Below the pieces are notes generated by a model. It worked only from the letters and a program-made list of their open reading frames with translations. It did no database searches and was not told the DNA's origin. The position numbers were made by a program, and so were the translations under genes. Below are positions 1 through 7,415 of a stretch of 20,166 bases of DNA, in pieces. The number at the start of each line of letters is the position of its first letter. Position 1 is the first letter of the stretch. This stretch comes from an uncultured Bryobacterales bacterium (GTDB lineage Bacteria; Acidobacteriota; Terriglobia; Bryobacterales; Bryobacteraceae), in the NCBI GenBank assembly GCA_937959285.1, contig CALGAR010000139.1, forward strand, positions 1-20,166, written 5' to 3'.

Positions 1-1
1 C

Positions 2-1081
2 GACTGGCTGGCGTGGGAGTTCGCCGAAAACAAGTATGACATCGACTTCCTGCTGCGACGGATCATGACATCCCGCGCTTACCAGCTCCCGGCCGTGCGA
101 TCGAAAGCGACACCCGAGAAGAAGTATGTCTTCCGCGGTCCAAGCTATCGCCGTCTGACGGCCGAGCAGTTTGTTGACGCCATCTCTTCTGTTACCGGCG
201 AGTGGCGGGTACGAGGTAGCACGAAGCCTGCTCCCGGCTTCTACAGCCGCGACTGGAGATTCAAGACGACGTCGCTGACAAGGGCGTTGGGGCGGCCTAC
301 GCGGGACATGGCAGTAACCGAGCGTCTGAATGACCCCACGACGCTTCAGATGCTGGAACTGGTAAACGGACGGGAACTCGCACAACGGCTGCGCCGGGGC
401 GCGCTGCGGATGTCGGGTCAGCTTCCGGAGCCTCCACAAAGCCTGTTCGACAGCGGCGTGGTGGGAGCCGGAAAAGCGCACGTGGATATCGACATCACCA
501 AGGTTGACCAGCTTTGGTTGAAGGTGGTGGATCACGATTCGTACAACTCTGACCTGGTGAAGGCAGGATGGATGGATGCGGTCCTGGAAGGACCGGGTGG
601 CAAGGTCAGACTCGTGGATCTGCCCGCACAGCCGTCCGTTCGTACGGGTGAAATCAAGATGCGGAATGACGTGGCCCGCGAGGCTCTGCTTGCACCCATC
701 CCGTCCGAGATCGTTTTCGATATCAAAGGCAAAGGATTCACGCGGTTCCGAGCCCTGGCGGGTGTCGACGAGAGCAGCCTGAAAAGCGACGTCAACGCGA
801 AGATCCGCTTCTTTATCTTCCCTTCGAAGCCGGACCCCGAGCAGCTTCTGCGCGTAGCCGGTCCGCCGCCGGTTCCCGTTGCCGATGTTCGGGCGACTCC
901 GGCTTCGCTGGTTTCGAGGGTATTCTTGCACCTTCTGAACCGCACTCCCACACCCGCCGAGCGCCGAATCGCACTCCGATATATCATCGATCCGAAGAGT
1001 CCGGGTAAGGTTCAGGCGTCCGGGCTGGAGGATCTGCTCTGGAGCATTCTGTTGTCTCCGGAGTTCCAATATATTTCATAG
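2..1081 (+). CDS. PSD1/DUF1553 domain protein with NPCBM-like insert, 3' part only
   Basis: The reading frame is open from base 2, and the bases before the first internal ATG at 65 encode a typical DUF1553 segment (DWLAWEFAENKYD, then LLRRIMTSRAYQLP). The gene therefore starts outside the window and only about 359 C-terminal residues are visible. DUF1553 signatures flank an insert: TERLNDPTTLQMLELVNG lies before it, and RVFLHLLNRTPTPAE and the terminal LLWSILLSPEFQY lie after it. The insert, about 476-830, has the pattern of an NPCBM carbohydrate-binding module (VDIDITKVDQLWLKV, then FDIKGKGFTRFRALAG and KIRFFIFPS). Proteins of this family usually carry an N-terminal cytochrome-type heme motif and DUF1549, and are exported. 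Those parts would lie upstream. The DUF1501 gene follows after 12 bp, the normal partner arrangement. The biochemical role is unknown; the NPCBM suggests glycan binding. Family assignment is firm, the insert moderately so. Confidence 0.85.
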   Translation, partial: DWLAWEFAENKYDIDFLLRRIMTSRAYQLPAVRSKATPEKKYVFRGPSYRRLTAEQFVDAISSVTGEWRVRGSTKPAPGFYSRDWRFKTTSLTRALGRPTRDMAVTERLNDPTTLQMLELVNGRELAQRLRRGALRMSGQLPEPPQSLFDSGVVGAGKAHVDIDITKVDQLWLKVVDHDSYNSDLVKAGWMDAVLEGPGGKVRLVDLPAQPSVRTGEIKMRNDVAREALLAPIPSEIVFDIKGKGFTRFRALAGVDESSLKSDVNAKIRFFIFPSKPDPEQLLRVAGPPPVPVADVRATPASLVSRVFLHLLNRTPTPAERRIALRYIIDPKSPGKVQASGLEDLLWSILLSPEFQYIS

Positions 1082-1093
1082 AAAGAGGCTGCT

Positions 1094-2533
1094 ATGGAAG
1101 ATCCGATCCGCGAACTCGACCGGTGCACCAGCCGCCGACATTTTCTACGTGCTTCCGCGGGCGCAACGCTGGCTGCGCTAACCGCTGGAGAGCCGAAGGT
1201 ACTGGCCGTTGAGACGGAGAAGATCACGCCGCGGGCTGACACGATGATCCTTCTGTGGATGGCCGGTGGCATGGCGCAAACGGAAACCTTCGATCCAAAA
1301 CGCTACACGCCCTTCGAGCCAGGGCTGGAATCGAAACGGGTCCTCAGCACCTTTCCGTCAATCGACACCGCGGTCGACAACATCAAGATCTCCAAGGGGC
1401 TCGAAAAGATTGCGGCTGTGATGGACCGCGCCACCTTGATCCGGTCGCACCGCGTGGGAGATCTCGGTCATATCCTCCATTCGCGCCATCAGTACCACTG
1501 GCACACCGGCTACGCGCCTCCGCAGTCCGTAGCTGTGCCGCACATGGGCGCCGTCATCGCCCGAACGCTCGGGCCTCGGAATCCGGACGTTCCGGCGTTT
1601 ATCGACATTGGACAGAATCTGGACATTGGCGCGGAAAGTGATGCCGTCAAGGCGTTCCACACGGCTGGGTTTCTCGGCACCGAGTACGGGCCGTTTTTCA
1701 TTCCGGATCCGGCCGATGCTGCCTCGCGGGTCCAGCCGCCTGAGCACATCTCGCCGCAGCGCTTCCGGCGCCGCCGTCAGCTGTTCAAGGATCTGATGGC
1801 GAATAACCCGGTGATGAAGTATGGCTCGGATTACCAGCAGGAGTCGATGCTGCGCTCGATTGAGAACGCACACCGGCTGCTGCTTTCTCCGGCTGCCAAG
1901 GCCTTCGACCTTTCGCTGGAGCCGAAGGAGATTTACGACATTTACAACACAGGTCGGTTCGGACTTGGCTGCCTGCTTGCCCGGCGGCTGACCGAAGCCG
2001 GTGCGCGCTTCATCGAGGTCACGACGGAATATATTCCCTTCCGATACTGGGATACGCACGAGAATGGGCACGTCCGGGCAGCGGAGATGAAGCGTGAGAT
2101 TGATGCTCCCATCGCGCAGCTCATCCTCGATCTGGAAGAACGGGGACTCCTGGACCGGACGCTGGTGGTTGTTGCGAGCGAGTTCGGCCGTGACATGATC
2201 ACGGAAGGCAAGCCTGATAAGACCGTCAAGGATCAGGTGGTCGTGCCCGATCGTATGGAGGACATCAAGCACTACGGCATGCACCGCCATTTTACGGAAG
2301 CAGGCAGCGTTCTTCTCTTTGGCGGCGGTTTCAAGAAGGGGTACCTCTATGGGAAGACCGCGGACGAGCGTCCTTGCTCCATCGTGGAGAACCCCGTAAC
2401 GATCGAGGATCTCCACGCGACGCTCTACCGGGCTATGGGTATTCCCGCCAATCTCGCTTACGTCGTAGAAAAGAGGCCTGTCTACGTGACGGCGGACGGA
2501 AAGGGCAAAGCGGTTCTCGACCTCTTCGCCTAA
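1094..2533 (+). CDS. DUF1501 family protein, Tat-exported
   Basis: This 479-residue protein belongs to DUF1501, a family with an alkaline-phosphatase/sulfatase-like fold whose members usually sit next to PSD1 genes, as here. The N-terminus has a twin-arginine signal (SRRHFLRAS, arginines 14-15) followed by a hydrophobic Ala/Leu stretch, so export in folded form is likely. Family motifs are visible: LLWMAGGMAQTETFDPK, YWDTHENGH, ASEFGR, HYGMHRHF and the C-terminal NPVTIEDLHATLYRAMGI. Compared with the second DUF1501 protein at 17688, it has roughly 13 extra residues between EFGR and the His-rich motif. The start ATG at 1094 follows an AGAGG-type ribosome site. Its stop overlaps by four bases the stop-side end of the convergent membrane gene. 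No reaction is established for the family; action on an extracytoplasmic substrate together with the PSD1 protein is inference. Confidence 0.88.
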   Translation: MEDPIRELDRCTSRRHFLRASAGATLAALTAGEPKVLAVETEKITPRADTMILLWMAGGMAQTETFDPKRYTPFEPGLESKRVLSTFPSIDTAVDNIKISKGLEKIAAVMDRATLIRSHRVGDLGHILHSRHQYHWHTGYAPPQSVAVPHMGAVIARTLGPRNPDVPAFIDIGQNLDIGAESDAVKAFHTAGFLGTEYGPFFIPDPADAASRVQPPEHISPQRFRRRRQLFKDLMANNPVMKYGSDYQQESMLRSIENAHRLLLSPAAKAFDLSLEPKEIYDIYNTGRFGLGCLLARRLTEAGARFIEVTTEYIPFRYWDTHENGHVRAAEMKREIDAPIAQLILDLEERGLLDRTLVVVASEFGRDMITEGKPDKTVKDQVVVPDRMEDIKHYGMHRHFTEAGSVLLFGGGFKKGYLYGKTADERPCSIVENPVTIEDLHATLYRAMGIPANLAYVVEKRPVYVTADGKGKAVLDLFA

Positions 2534-2943
2534 TGCTTGGCGCGGACCAGTCCTATTCCGAGGGTGAGGAGCCCTGCGGCCAATACGATTGCTCCTACAT
2601 AGGCCAGGCTGATCAGTCCGTTCGGCTTTGTTGCATCGGGTGAAAGTACAGAGAAGAAAAACGCCGCAGGCAGGAAAATTGCCGAGGACGGGATAGCGAA
2701 GCGGCAGAAGCTGCGCCAGAAGTCTGAGAGTCTCGCTTCATCGACGTAACGCAGCGCTACGAGCGACAGAACCAGCAGGACGCCCGCGTGGGCGTGCCCG
2801 GCGCGCCACAGGTCTTGTCGAAGCGAATTCCTCATATATGCCGGATCATTGATGAGCAGGCTTAGAATGCTGACGCCGCCGTACACGACCGTCGGAAGAA
2901 TGATCAGCAGGGCTCCAGCCTGGCGGCGGGACGCGTTGTTCAT
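2530..2943 (-). CDS. Small integral membrane protein, unknown function
   Basis: A 137-residue protein with about four hydrophobic segments, near residues 10-30, 51-64, 82-100 and 108-131. A GHAHAG motif (His 50 and His 52) sits at the entry to the second segment. Paired histidines of this sort can bind metal or heme, but nothing else supports that here. The start ATG at 2943 has an AGGAG-like site about 11 bases upstream, which supports translation. It is transcribed towards the DUF1501 gene and overlaps its stop by four bases, so the two are convergent and not co-transcribed. The divergent CapA-type gene starts 69 bp away, and promoters for both must lie in or near that gap. I do not recognise the family. 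Confidence 0.7.
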   Translation of the reverse strand: MNNASRRQAGALLIILPTVVYGGVSILSLLINDPAYMRNSLRQDLWRAGHAHAGVLLVLSLVALRYVDEARLSDFWRSFCRFAIPSSAIFLPAAFFFSVLSPDATKPNGLISLAYVGAIVLAAGLLTLGIGLVRAKH

Positions 2944-3002
2944 GTGCGGTTAGTTCTCCTTTCGTCGTCAGAATGAGTGCTGCCCGTTTGGGTGTTCTGA
3001 TT

Positions 3003-3007
3003 GGAGG
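3003..3007 (+). promoter_or_regulatory. Ribosome binding site that sets the CapA-like start
   Basis: GGAGG lies five bases before the ATG at 3013. The frame is open from a TTG at 3001, but that start would place the ribosome site inside the coding sequence. The ATG at 3013 is therefore preferred. Confidence 0.75.
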
Positions 3008-3012
3008 ATAGA

Positions 3013-4152
3013 ATGAGTCCCGCCGACGGATCCGCAAATTCCTCACTTGTCCGGTCGATTACCCTTTTCCTCTGCGGCGATGTAATGACCGGACGGGGCA
3101 TCGATCAGGTTCTCCCGCACCCAAATCCCCCTGCGCTTCACGAAACCTATGTGAAGTCAGCCACCGACTATGTCGCCTTGGCGGAATCGGCGAACGGGCC
3201 CATTCCCGCTCCTGTCAACTTCGATTATGTATGGGGAGATTGTAGCGAGGAACTGCAACGCGTGCAGCCAGACGCGCGCATCATCAATCTGGAAACCAGC
3301 GTGACCACAAGTGAAGCCTATGACCCCAAAGGCATCAACTACCGCATGCATCCGGCAAATACGCCATGCCTCACGGCTGCCAAAATCGACTGTGCCGTCC
3401 TCGCGAACAACCACGTCCTGGACTGGGGGCCTCCGGGGCTTCTCGAAACTCTGCGAACCCTGCTTGGGGCAGGAATCAAAACAGCAGGCGCTGGGGAGAA
3501 CGTGGGAGAAGCGATGAAGCCTGCGGTGATCGAGGTAGCTGGCGGTATTCGAGTTCTGATCTTCGCCGCAGCGACGATTGATAGCGGAGTCCCCCTGTCT
3601 TGGGCGGCGACAGCCACGAGGCCGGGCGTCGCACTCCTTCCGAATCTTTCAGCGCAAACTGCGGATGCCATTGCCGATCACATCCACGCGTTCAGGCATC
3701 CAGGGGATATCGTCATCTTCTCCGTTCACTGGGGCGGGAATTGGGGGTATGAGATTCCTGCAGTACATCAGACATTCGCTCGCCGGCTCATCGACCGATC
3801 TGCCGCTGATGTGATCCATGGTCATTCCTCACATCATCCCAAAGCCATCGAGGTCTACAACGGCAAGCCGATTCTGTATGGGTGCGGGGACTTCCTGAAC
3901 GACTATGAAGGCATCCAGGGCTACGAAGAGTTTCGCCCTCATCTCGTCCTGGCTTATCTCCCTTCAATGATGCCCGCCGGAGCACTCTTTCAGTTCCGAA
4001 TGACAGCCTTTGAGGCGAAGCGGTTTCAGTTGCGGCGGGCCAGCGCCTCTGACTGCCGCTGGCTTGCCGATCTTCTCACGCGGGAAGGTAAACCGTTTGG
4101 GACCCGCGCCGAGTTGGACACCGACAACCGCCTGACGCTCCAGTGGCGATGA
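3013..4152 (+). CDS. CapA family (PGA_cap) metallophosphatase-fold protein
   Basis: This 379-residue protein matches the CapA/PgsA family, named for poly-gamma-glutamate capsule synthesis, whose fold resembles calcineurin-like metallophosphatases. Visible family motifs in order are LFLCGDVMTGRGID, INLETSVT, CAVLANNHVLDWG, IFSVHWGGNWGYE, VIHGHSSHHPKAIEVY and ILYGCGDFLNDYEGI. The Asp, Asn, His and GHSSHHP residues are those expected to form the metal site. Length is normal for the core domain. Many relatives are membrane-anchored or secreted, but this one has only a short polar lead and no clear signal peptide, so it may be cytoplasmic. No pgsB or pgsC-like neighbours are present, so a capsule role is not supported. 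Many CapA homologues in such genomes are orphans of unknown substrate. Confidence 0.88.
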   Translation: MSPADGSANSSLVRSITLFLCGDVMTGRGIDQVLPHPNPPALHETYVKSATDYVALAESANGPIPAPVNFDYVWGDCSEELQRVQPDARIINLETSVTTSEAYDPKGINYRMHPANTPCLTAAKIDCAVLANNHVLDWGPPGLLETLRTLLGAGIKTAGAGENVGEAMKPAVIEVAGGIRVLIFAAATIDSGVPLSWAATATRPGVALLPNLSAQTADAIADHIHAFRHPGDIVIFSVHWGGNWGYEIPAVHQTFARRLIDRSAADVIHGHSSHHPKAIEVYNGKPILYGCGDFLNDYEGIQGYEEFRPHLVLAYLPSMMPAGALFQFRMTAFEAKRFQLRRASASDCRWLADLLTREGKPFGTRAELDTDNRLTLQWR

Positions 4153-4183
4153 CACCGTGACTTAGACGTGCCAGCCGTCAAGA

Positions 4184-4199
4184 CTTGCCGTCACGCAAG
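4184..4199 (+). other. Small hairpin downstream of the CapA-like gene
   Basis: CTTGC and GCAAG form a 5-bp stem with a 6-base loop. A second pairing, CGTGAC at 4156-4161 with GTCACG at 4190-4195, would compete with it. No clear T-run follows, so this is at best a weak terminator. The rest of 4153-4311 shows no gene and no convincing -35/-10 pair. Confidence 0.25.
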
Positions 4200-4311
4200 C
4201 GCGCAGAAATTTTGCAGAGGCTTATCTGTCTGAGCTCCCTTATGTTAGGGCGATCGGTTCACTGTTCGAGCGAGGCTTCGCTGCGAAACCTGCTGGTAGC
4301 ATAAAGCCGCA

Positions 4312-4530
4312 ATGAAGAAACGCGAGTTGGCCGACCTGCTGGCCGAGAAGTCGCAAATTGAGAAAGTTCGGGCCGCCGAGGAAGTGGACCGGCTTGTGCA
4401 TCGGATCGTGCGATCGCTGCGGAAGGGGCAGAAAGCGGAGCTGCCGGGGCTGGGGAGTTTCCTGCCGGGAAAGACCACGGGGTTTCGTTTTGAAGCAAAG
4501 GCGAAGCGTGATGGGAAGACACCTCGGTGA
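4312..4530 (+). CDS. Short HU-like DNA-binding protein
   Basis: A 72-residue protein resembling the N-terminal half of HU/IHF proteins. It starts with helix 1 (KKRELADLLAEKS), continues with helix 2 (about residues 17-36), and then has the HU signature turn LRKGQKAELPGLGSFLPG at about 36-53. Canonical HU is about 90 residues with a long DNA-clasping beta arm and a C-terminal helix. Here the chain ends soon after the two-strand region in a basic tail, so a normal HU body is incomplete. The ATG at 4312 is the earliest start, because an in-frame TAG lies at 4297. No Shine-Dalgarno site is obvious, and the transcript may be leaderless or nearly so. The next gene begins inside this one with a 20-base overlap, which indicates translational coupling and a joint function with the HU-like/TIR protein. 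Confidence 0.75.
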   Translation: MKKRELADLLAEKSQIEKVRAAEEVDRLVHRIVRSLRKGQKAELPGLGSFLPGKTTGFRFEAKAKRDGKTPR

Positions 4531-5107
4531 TTCACGCCGCGTTGCGCTGCTCTCCACCGAAAAGGTTGGCCGGATTGTGCGCGAGTGCCTGGAGGAAGGC
4601 GTGGCGGTCGAAATTGACGGGCTTGGCATCTTTCAGCCGTCCGGCCAAGGGGAATGCGAGTTTGTTCCGCATACTCAGCCGCAGGTGTTTATTGCCTACG
4701 TAGAAGAGGATTTGGAGGCGGCGCTGCGGCTTTATGACGGCCTGGCGAAGCACGGCATGAGTCCGTGGATCGACAAGAAGAAGCTCTTGCCTGGACAGAA
4801 TTGGGCGAGGGCGATCGAAAGGGCGATTCAGAGAGCTGATTTTGTGGTGTGCTGTTTTTCCCGCCGTGCACAGGGCAAACGGGGTGGATTTCAGACGGAG
4901 CTGCGTCACGCGCTGGAAGCAGCTAGGCGTCTTCCGCTGGACCGCGTCTATCTGATCCCCATCCGGCTGGAGCCTTGCGAGGTTCCGGCTCTCATCTCGA
5001 ACGAAATCCAGTATGTGGACATGTTCCCGAGCTGGAACCGCGGATTCCGCAAAATCGTGCAGGCAATTCGGGGGCAGATCAAGCGGGAAGCGCGGGAAGA
5101 TTCCTGA
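4511..5107 (+). CDS. HU-like/TIR domain fusion protein
   Basis: A 198-residue protein. Residues about 12-45 repeat the HU-like pattern (TEKVGRIVRECLEEG, then VEIDGLGIFQP), equivalent to helix 2 and the first strands of HU. Residues about 58-155 form a TIR domain: PQVFIAYVEEDLEAALRLYD (strand A and helix A), HGMSPWIDKKKLLPGQNW, ADFVVCCFSRRA, then GGFQTELRHALEAA and VYLIPIRLEPCEVP. Glu 130 in FQTEL sits where the catalytic glutamate of NAD-cleaving TIR domains is found, so NADase activity is plausible but unproven. The tail is basic and charged. The ATG at 4511 follows a GTG at 4508 in the same frame, and AAAGG lies about ten bases upstream; either start could serve. It overlaps the short HU-like gene and ends two bases before the convergent TPR gene. 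The DNA-binding role of the HU-like part is inference. Confidence 0.8.
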   Translation: MGRHLGDSRRVALLSTEKVGRIVRECLEEGVAVEIDGLGIFQPSGQGECEFVPHTQPQVFIAYVEEDLEAALRLYDGLAKHGMSPWIDKKKLLPGQNWARAIERAIQRADFVVCCFSRRAQGKRGGFQTELRHALEAARRLPLDRVYLIPIRLEPCEVPALISNEIQYVDMFPSWNRGFRKIVQAIRGQIKREAREDS

Positions 5108-5109
5108 GT

Positions 5110-5538
5110 CTACTTCTGGCGCGCCTGCTTCGTCTTGGCTTCCAGTGTCCCGAGCCTCTTACGGATGTCGGAAGCATCCTTGGAGTCCGGGGCCACTTCG
5201 AGGAACTTACGGTATACTTCGATCGCGCGCTCAGGATCGTGAAGCTTCTCGTAGGACTCCCCCAGTTTGGAGAGCGCTTCGGTGTAGCCAGGATTCCACC
5301 GGACGGCCTCCTCAAAGCGGAGGGCAGCCGCCTTATAGCTTCCCTTTCGGAAGTAGAAGTTTCCGACGCGGTAATGCTTTTCCGCTTCAATCGGGTTGAA
5401 CGAGTAGTTCGGTTTCTGTAGCGATTCGTCTTCTTCCGGAGGTTCAGGGGGCTCCTGCTGTTGCGACTGCTGACCCAAAGCAGTCATTACCGAGGCCGCC
5501 AGCAGCCAAATGCTCAGGATACGCTGAAGCCGTGCCAC
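5110..5538 (-). CDS. Secreted TPR-repeat protein
   Basis: With the GTG at 5538 as start, this is a 142-residue protein. It has a signal-like N-terminus (ARLQRILSIWLLAASVMTALGQ), then a Gln/Pro/Glu-rich linker (QQSQQQEPPEPPEEDE), then two to three tetratricopeptide-type helical hairpins. The repeats are visible in NPIEAEKHYRVGNFYFRKG, YKAAALRFEEAVRWNPGY and the following LSKLGESYEKLHDPERAIEV. The frame stays open upstream to 5670, but those residues look non-coding and would overlap uvrC on the other strand, so the GTG is preferred. TPR proteins of this type commonly scaffold envelope complexes; no partner can be named. It is divergent from uvrC and convergent with the HU-like/TIR gene. Confidence 0.78.
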   Translation of the reverse strand: MARLQRILSIWLLAASVMTALGQQSQQQEPPEPPEEDESLQKPNYSFNPIEAEKHYRVGNFYFRKGSYKAAALRFEEAVRWNPGYTEALSKLGESYEKLHDPERAIEVYRKFLEVAPDSKDASDIRKRLGTLEAKTKQARQK

Positions 5539-5544
5539 AATAAG

Positions 5545-5550
5545 AGTATA
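5545..5550 (-). promoter_or_regulatory. Putative -10 box for the TPR gene
   Basis: On the minus strand TATACT lies six bases before the GTG start at 5538. Transcription would begin at or beside the start codon, giving a leaderless mRNA. The -35 position (17-base spacing, CTGATT) is a poor match. A GGAAGG sequence sits 17 bases from the GTG, too far for a normal ribosome site. Confidence 0.4.
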
Positions 5551-5573
5551 ACGATCCTTCCGTTTGGAATCAG

Positions 5574-7415
5574 ATGGACCTCCGTCAAAAAGTAGCTCAG
5601 CTTCCGTTAGCGCCCGGCGTGTACATGTACAAGGACGCTGCGGGGAAGGTCCTGTACGTCGGGAAGGCAAAGAATCTTCGGCACCGCGTCCGGAGTTATT
5701 TTAGTGAAGACAAGCTGGCGGATGCGAAGACGGGCAGTCTGATTTCCGAGGCGCGCGACATTGAGTACATTCTCGTTGACAACGAGAAGGAAGCGCTGGC
5801 CCTTGAGAACAACCTCATCAAGCAGTGGAAGCCGCGATTTAACGTTCTGCTGCGGGACGACAAGACCTACCCCTACATCAAGCTCACGAATGAAAAGTAC
5901 CCGAGGGTTTATGTCACCCGGCGACTGCGTAAGGACGGTTCTACGTACTTTGGCCCCTACTTCCCGGCCAATTTAGCTCACCGCCTGGTACATTTCATTC
6001 ACCGGTACTTCCAGATTCCGTCCTGCAAAGTCGATTTCAGCCGCAATCACACGCATCCCTGCCTCCAGTACCACATCCACCGGTGCCTTGGGCCGTGCGT
6101 GAAGGGGCTCACGACGGATGAAATTTACGCGGAGCGGGTTCGCGACGTGCGGCTGTTCCTCGAAGGCCGGCACCGGGATCTGGCGGTAAAGCTGCACAAG
6201 CGCATGCAGGAGGCCGCCGAGGCGATGCGGTTCGAAGAAGCGGCCAGCTTGCGGGACTTGATCGCAACCGTCGAGGAGATTGAACAGAAGCAGAAGATGG
6301 CATCCGCGGAAGGCGAGGATACCGATATCTTTGCCTATTACGCCGAGCCTCCTCTGGTGGCGGTCAACCTGTTCCACCTCCGCAACGGCAAGATTGTCGA
6401 CCGCCGCGAATTCTTCTGGGAGGACCAGATGGAGTTCGAGCCATCGGAGTTTATCTCAGGCCTCGTCAAGCAGGTGTATCTGGATCAGCAGCACATTCCT
6501 GCTCGCATTCATGTCCCGTTGGACTTCGAGGACCGTGAGGTGCTCGAGGATCTGCTGTCGGAGCGGCGCGGGCGCAAGACGGAAATCCATACGCCCCAGC
6601 GCGGACAGAAGCGGGCCCTCCTTGATCTGGTTGAGACGAACGCGAAGCACAGCTTCGATCAGCGCTTCCGCGTCCTGAAGCCATCCTCCAAGGCGATTCA
6701 GGAGGCTTTGCAGGACACGTTAAATCTGCCGGAACCTCCAAGCCGCATCGAGTGCTTTGATATCTCCCACATCCACGGCACCGACAAGGTGGCAAGCATG
6801 GTGGTTTGGGAAGACGGGCGGATGAAGAAGTCCGATTACCGCAAGTTCATCATCCGGACGGTCATCGGGAATGATGACTTCGCGTCAATCCGGGAGGCGG
6901 TAACGCGGCGCTATGGGCGGCTGAAGGCGGAGGGCGGGAAGATGCCGGGCCTTGTGCTGATCGATGGCGGGCTTGGGCAGTTGCACGCTGCGGCGGAAGC
7001 GCTCGAATCGCTGAACATCATCAATCAGCCGCTCGCCTCCATTGCCAAGCGCGAGGAGATCATCTACGTGTACGGCCAGGAGGACGAACCCATACGGCTG
7101 GACCGCTACTCGCCCGTACTACACCTCATCCAGATGGTGCGTGACGAAGCCCATCGTTTTGCTGTCACCTTCCACCGGGCGCGCCGCAAGGTTTCACGGC
7201 TTCATTCTGAGCTTGAGAACGTGCCCGGAATCGGCAAGAAGACAGTGGAAAAACTTCTCCGCGTGTTTGGCAGCGTGGAACGGATGCGGCAGGCTCCTCC
7301 TGAGGAACTGGACCGCGTCGTCGGACCTGCAGCCGCAAGGCGCATTCGCGCAGCTTTCCCCGAGATGTCTACTTCACTGCCCGACCGAGAGCCGCTGGGC
7401 GAGAAGGTCGGGTAA
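5574..7415 (+). CDS. uvrC: UvrABC system protein C, excinuclease subunit
   Basis: UvrC makes the dual incision at damaged DNA in nucleotide excision repair after UvrA and UvrB have located the lesion. The 613-residue length is normal. Residues 12-45 form the GIY-YIG nuclease domain (PLAPGVYMYKDAAGKVLYVG, then KAKNLRHRVRSYF), which makes the 3' cut. Cysteines 151, 163, 171 and 175 have the 12-8-4 spacing of the known UvrC iron-sulfur cluster. A UVR motif that contacts UvrB lies near 206-240. The RNase H-like 5' nuclease is recognisable by IECFDISHIHGTDK (about 391), LVLIDGGLGQLHAA and RDEAHRFAVTFHRARRK. A helix-hairpin-helix follows near 546-595 (VPGIGKKTVEKLLRVFG). The ATG at 5574 has only a weak ribosome site. 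The 3' end overlaps the convergent phosphoesterase gene by 42 bases. Confidence 0.98.
   Translation: MDLRQKVAQLPLAPGVYMYKDAAGKVLYVGKAKNLRHRVRSYFSEDKLADAKTGSLISEARDIEYILVDNEKEALALENNLIKQWKPRFNVLLRDDKTYPYIKLTNEKYPRVYVTRRLRKDGSTYFGPYFPANLAHRLVHFIHRYFQIPSCKVDFSRNHTHPCLQYHIHRCLGPCVKGLTTDEIYAERVRDVRLFLEGRHRDLAVKLHKRMQEAAEAMRFEEAASLRDLIATVEEIEQKQKMASAEGEDTDIFAYYAEPPLVAVNLFHLRNGKIVDRREFFWEDQMEFEPSEFISGLVKQVYLDQQHIPARIHVPLDFEDREVLEDLLSERRGRKTEIHTPQRGQKRALLDLVETNAKHSFDQRFRVLKPSSKAIQEALQDTLNLPEPPSRIECFDISHIHGTDKVASMVVWEDGRMKKSDYRKFIIRTVIGNDDFASIREAVTRRYGRLKAEGGKMPGLVLIDGGLGQLHAAAEALESLNIINQPLASIAKREEIIYVYGQEDEPIRLDRYSPVLHLIQMVRDEAHRFAVTFHRARRKVSRLHSELENVPGIGKKTVEKLLRVFGSVERMRQAPPEELDRVVGPAAARRIRAAFPEMSTSLPDREPLGEKVG

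Noticed and set aside
1358..2416. Long minus-strand open frame of 352 codons
   Set aside because: It lies fully opposite the well-supported DUF1501 gene and shows no recognisable domain; it is a GC-rich antisense shadow.
3001..3012. TTG start for the CapA-like gene
   Set aside because: The GGAGG ribosome site lies inside this extension and points to the ATG at 3013.
4184..4199. Intrinsic terminator after the CapA-like gene
   Set aside because: The stem has only five pairs and no T-run follows; it is listed only as a weak hairpin.
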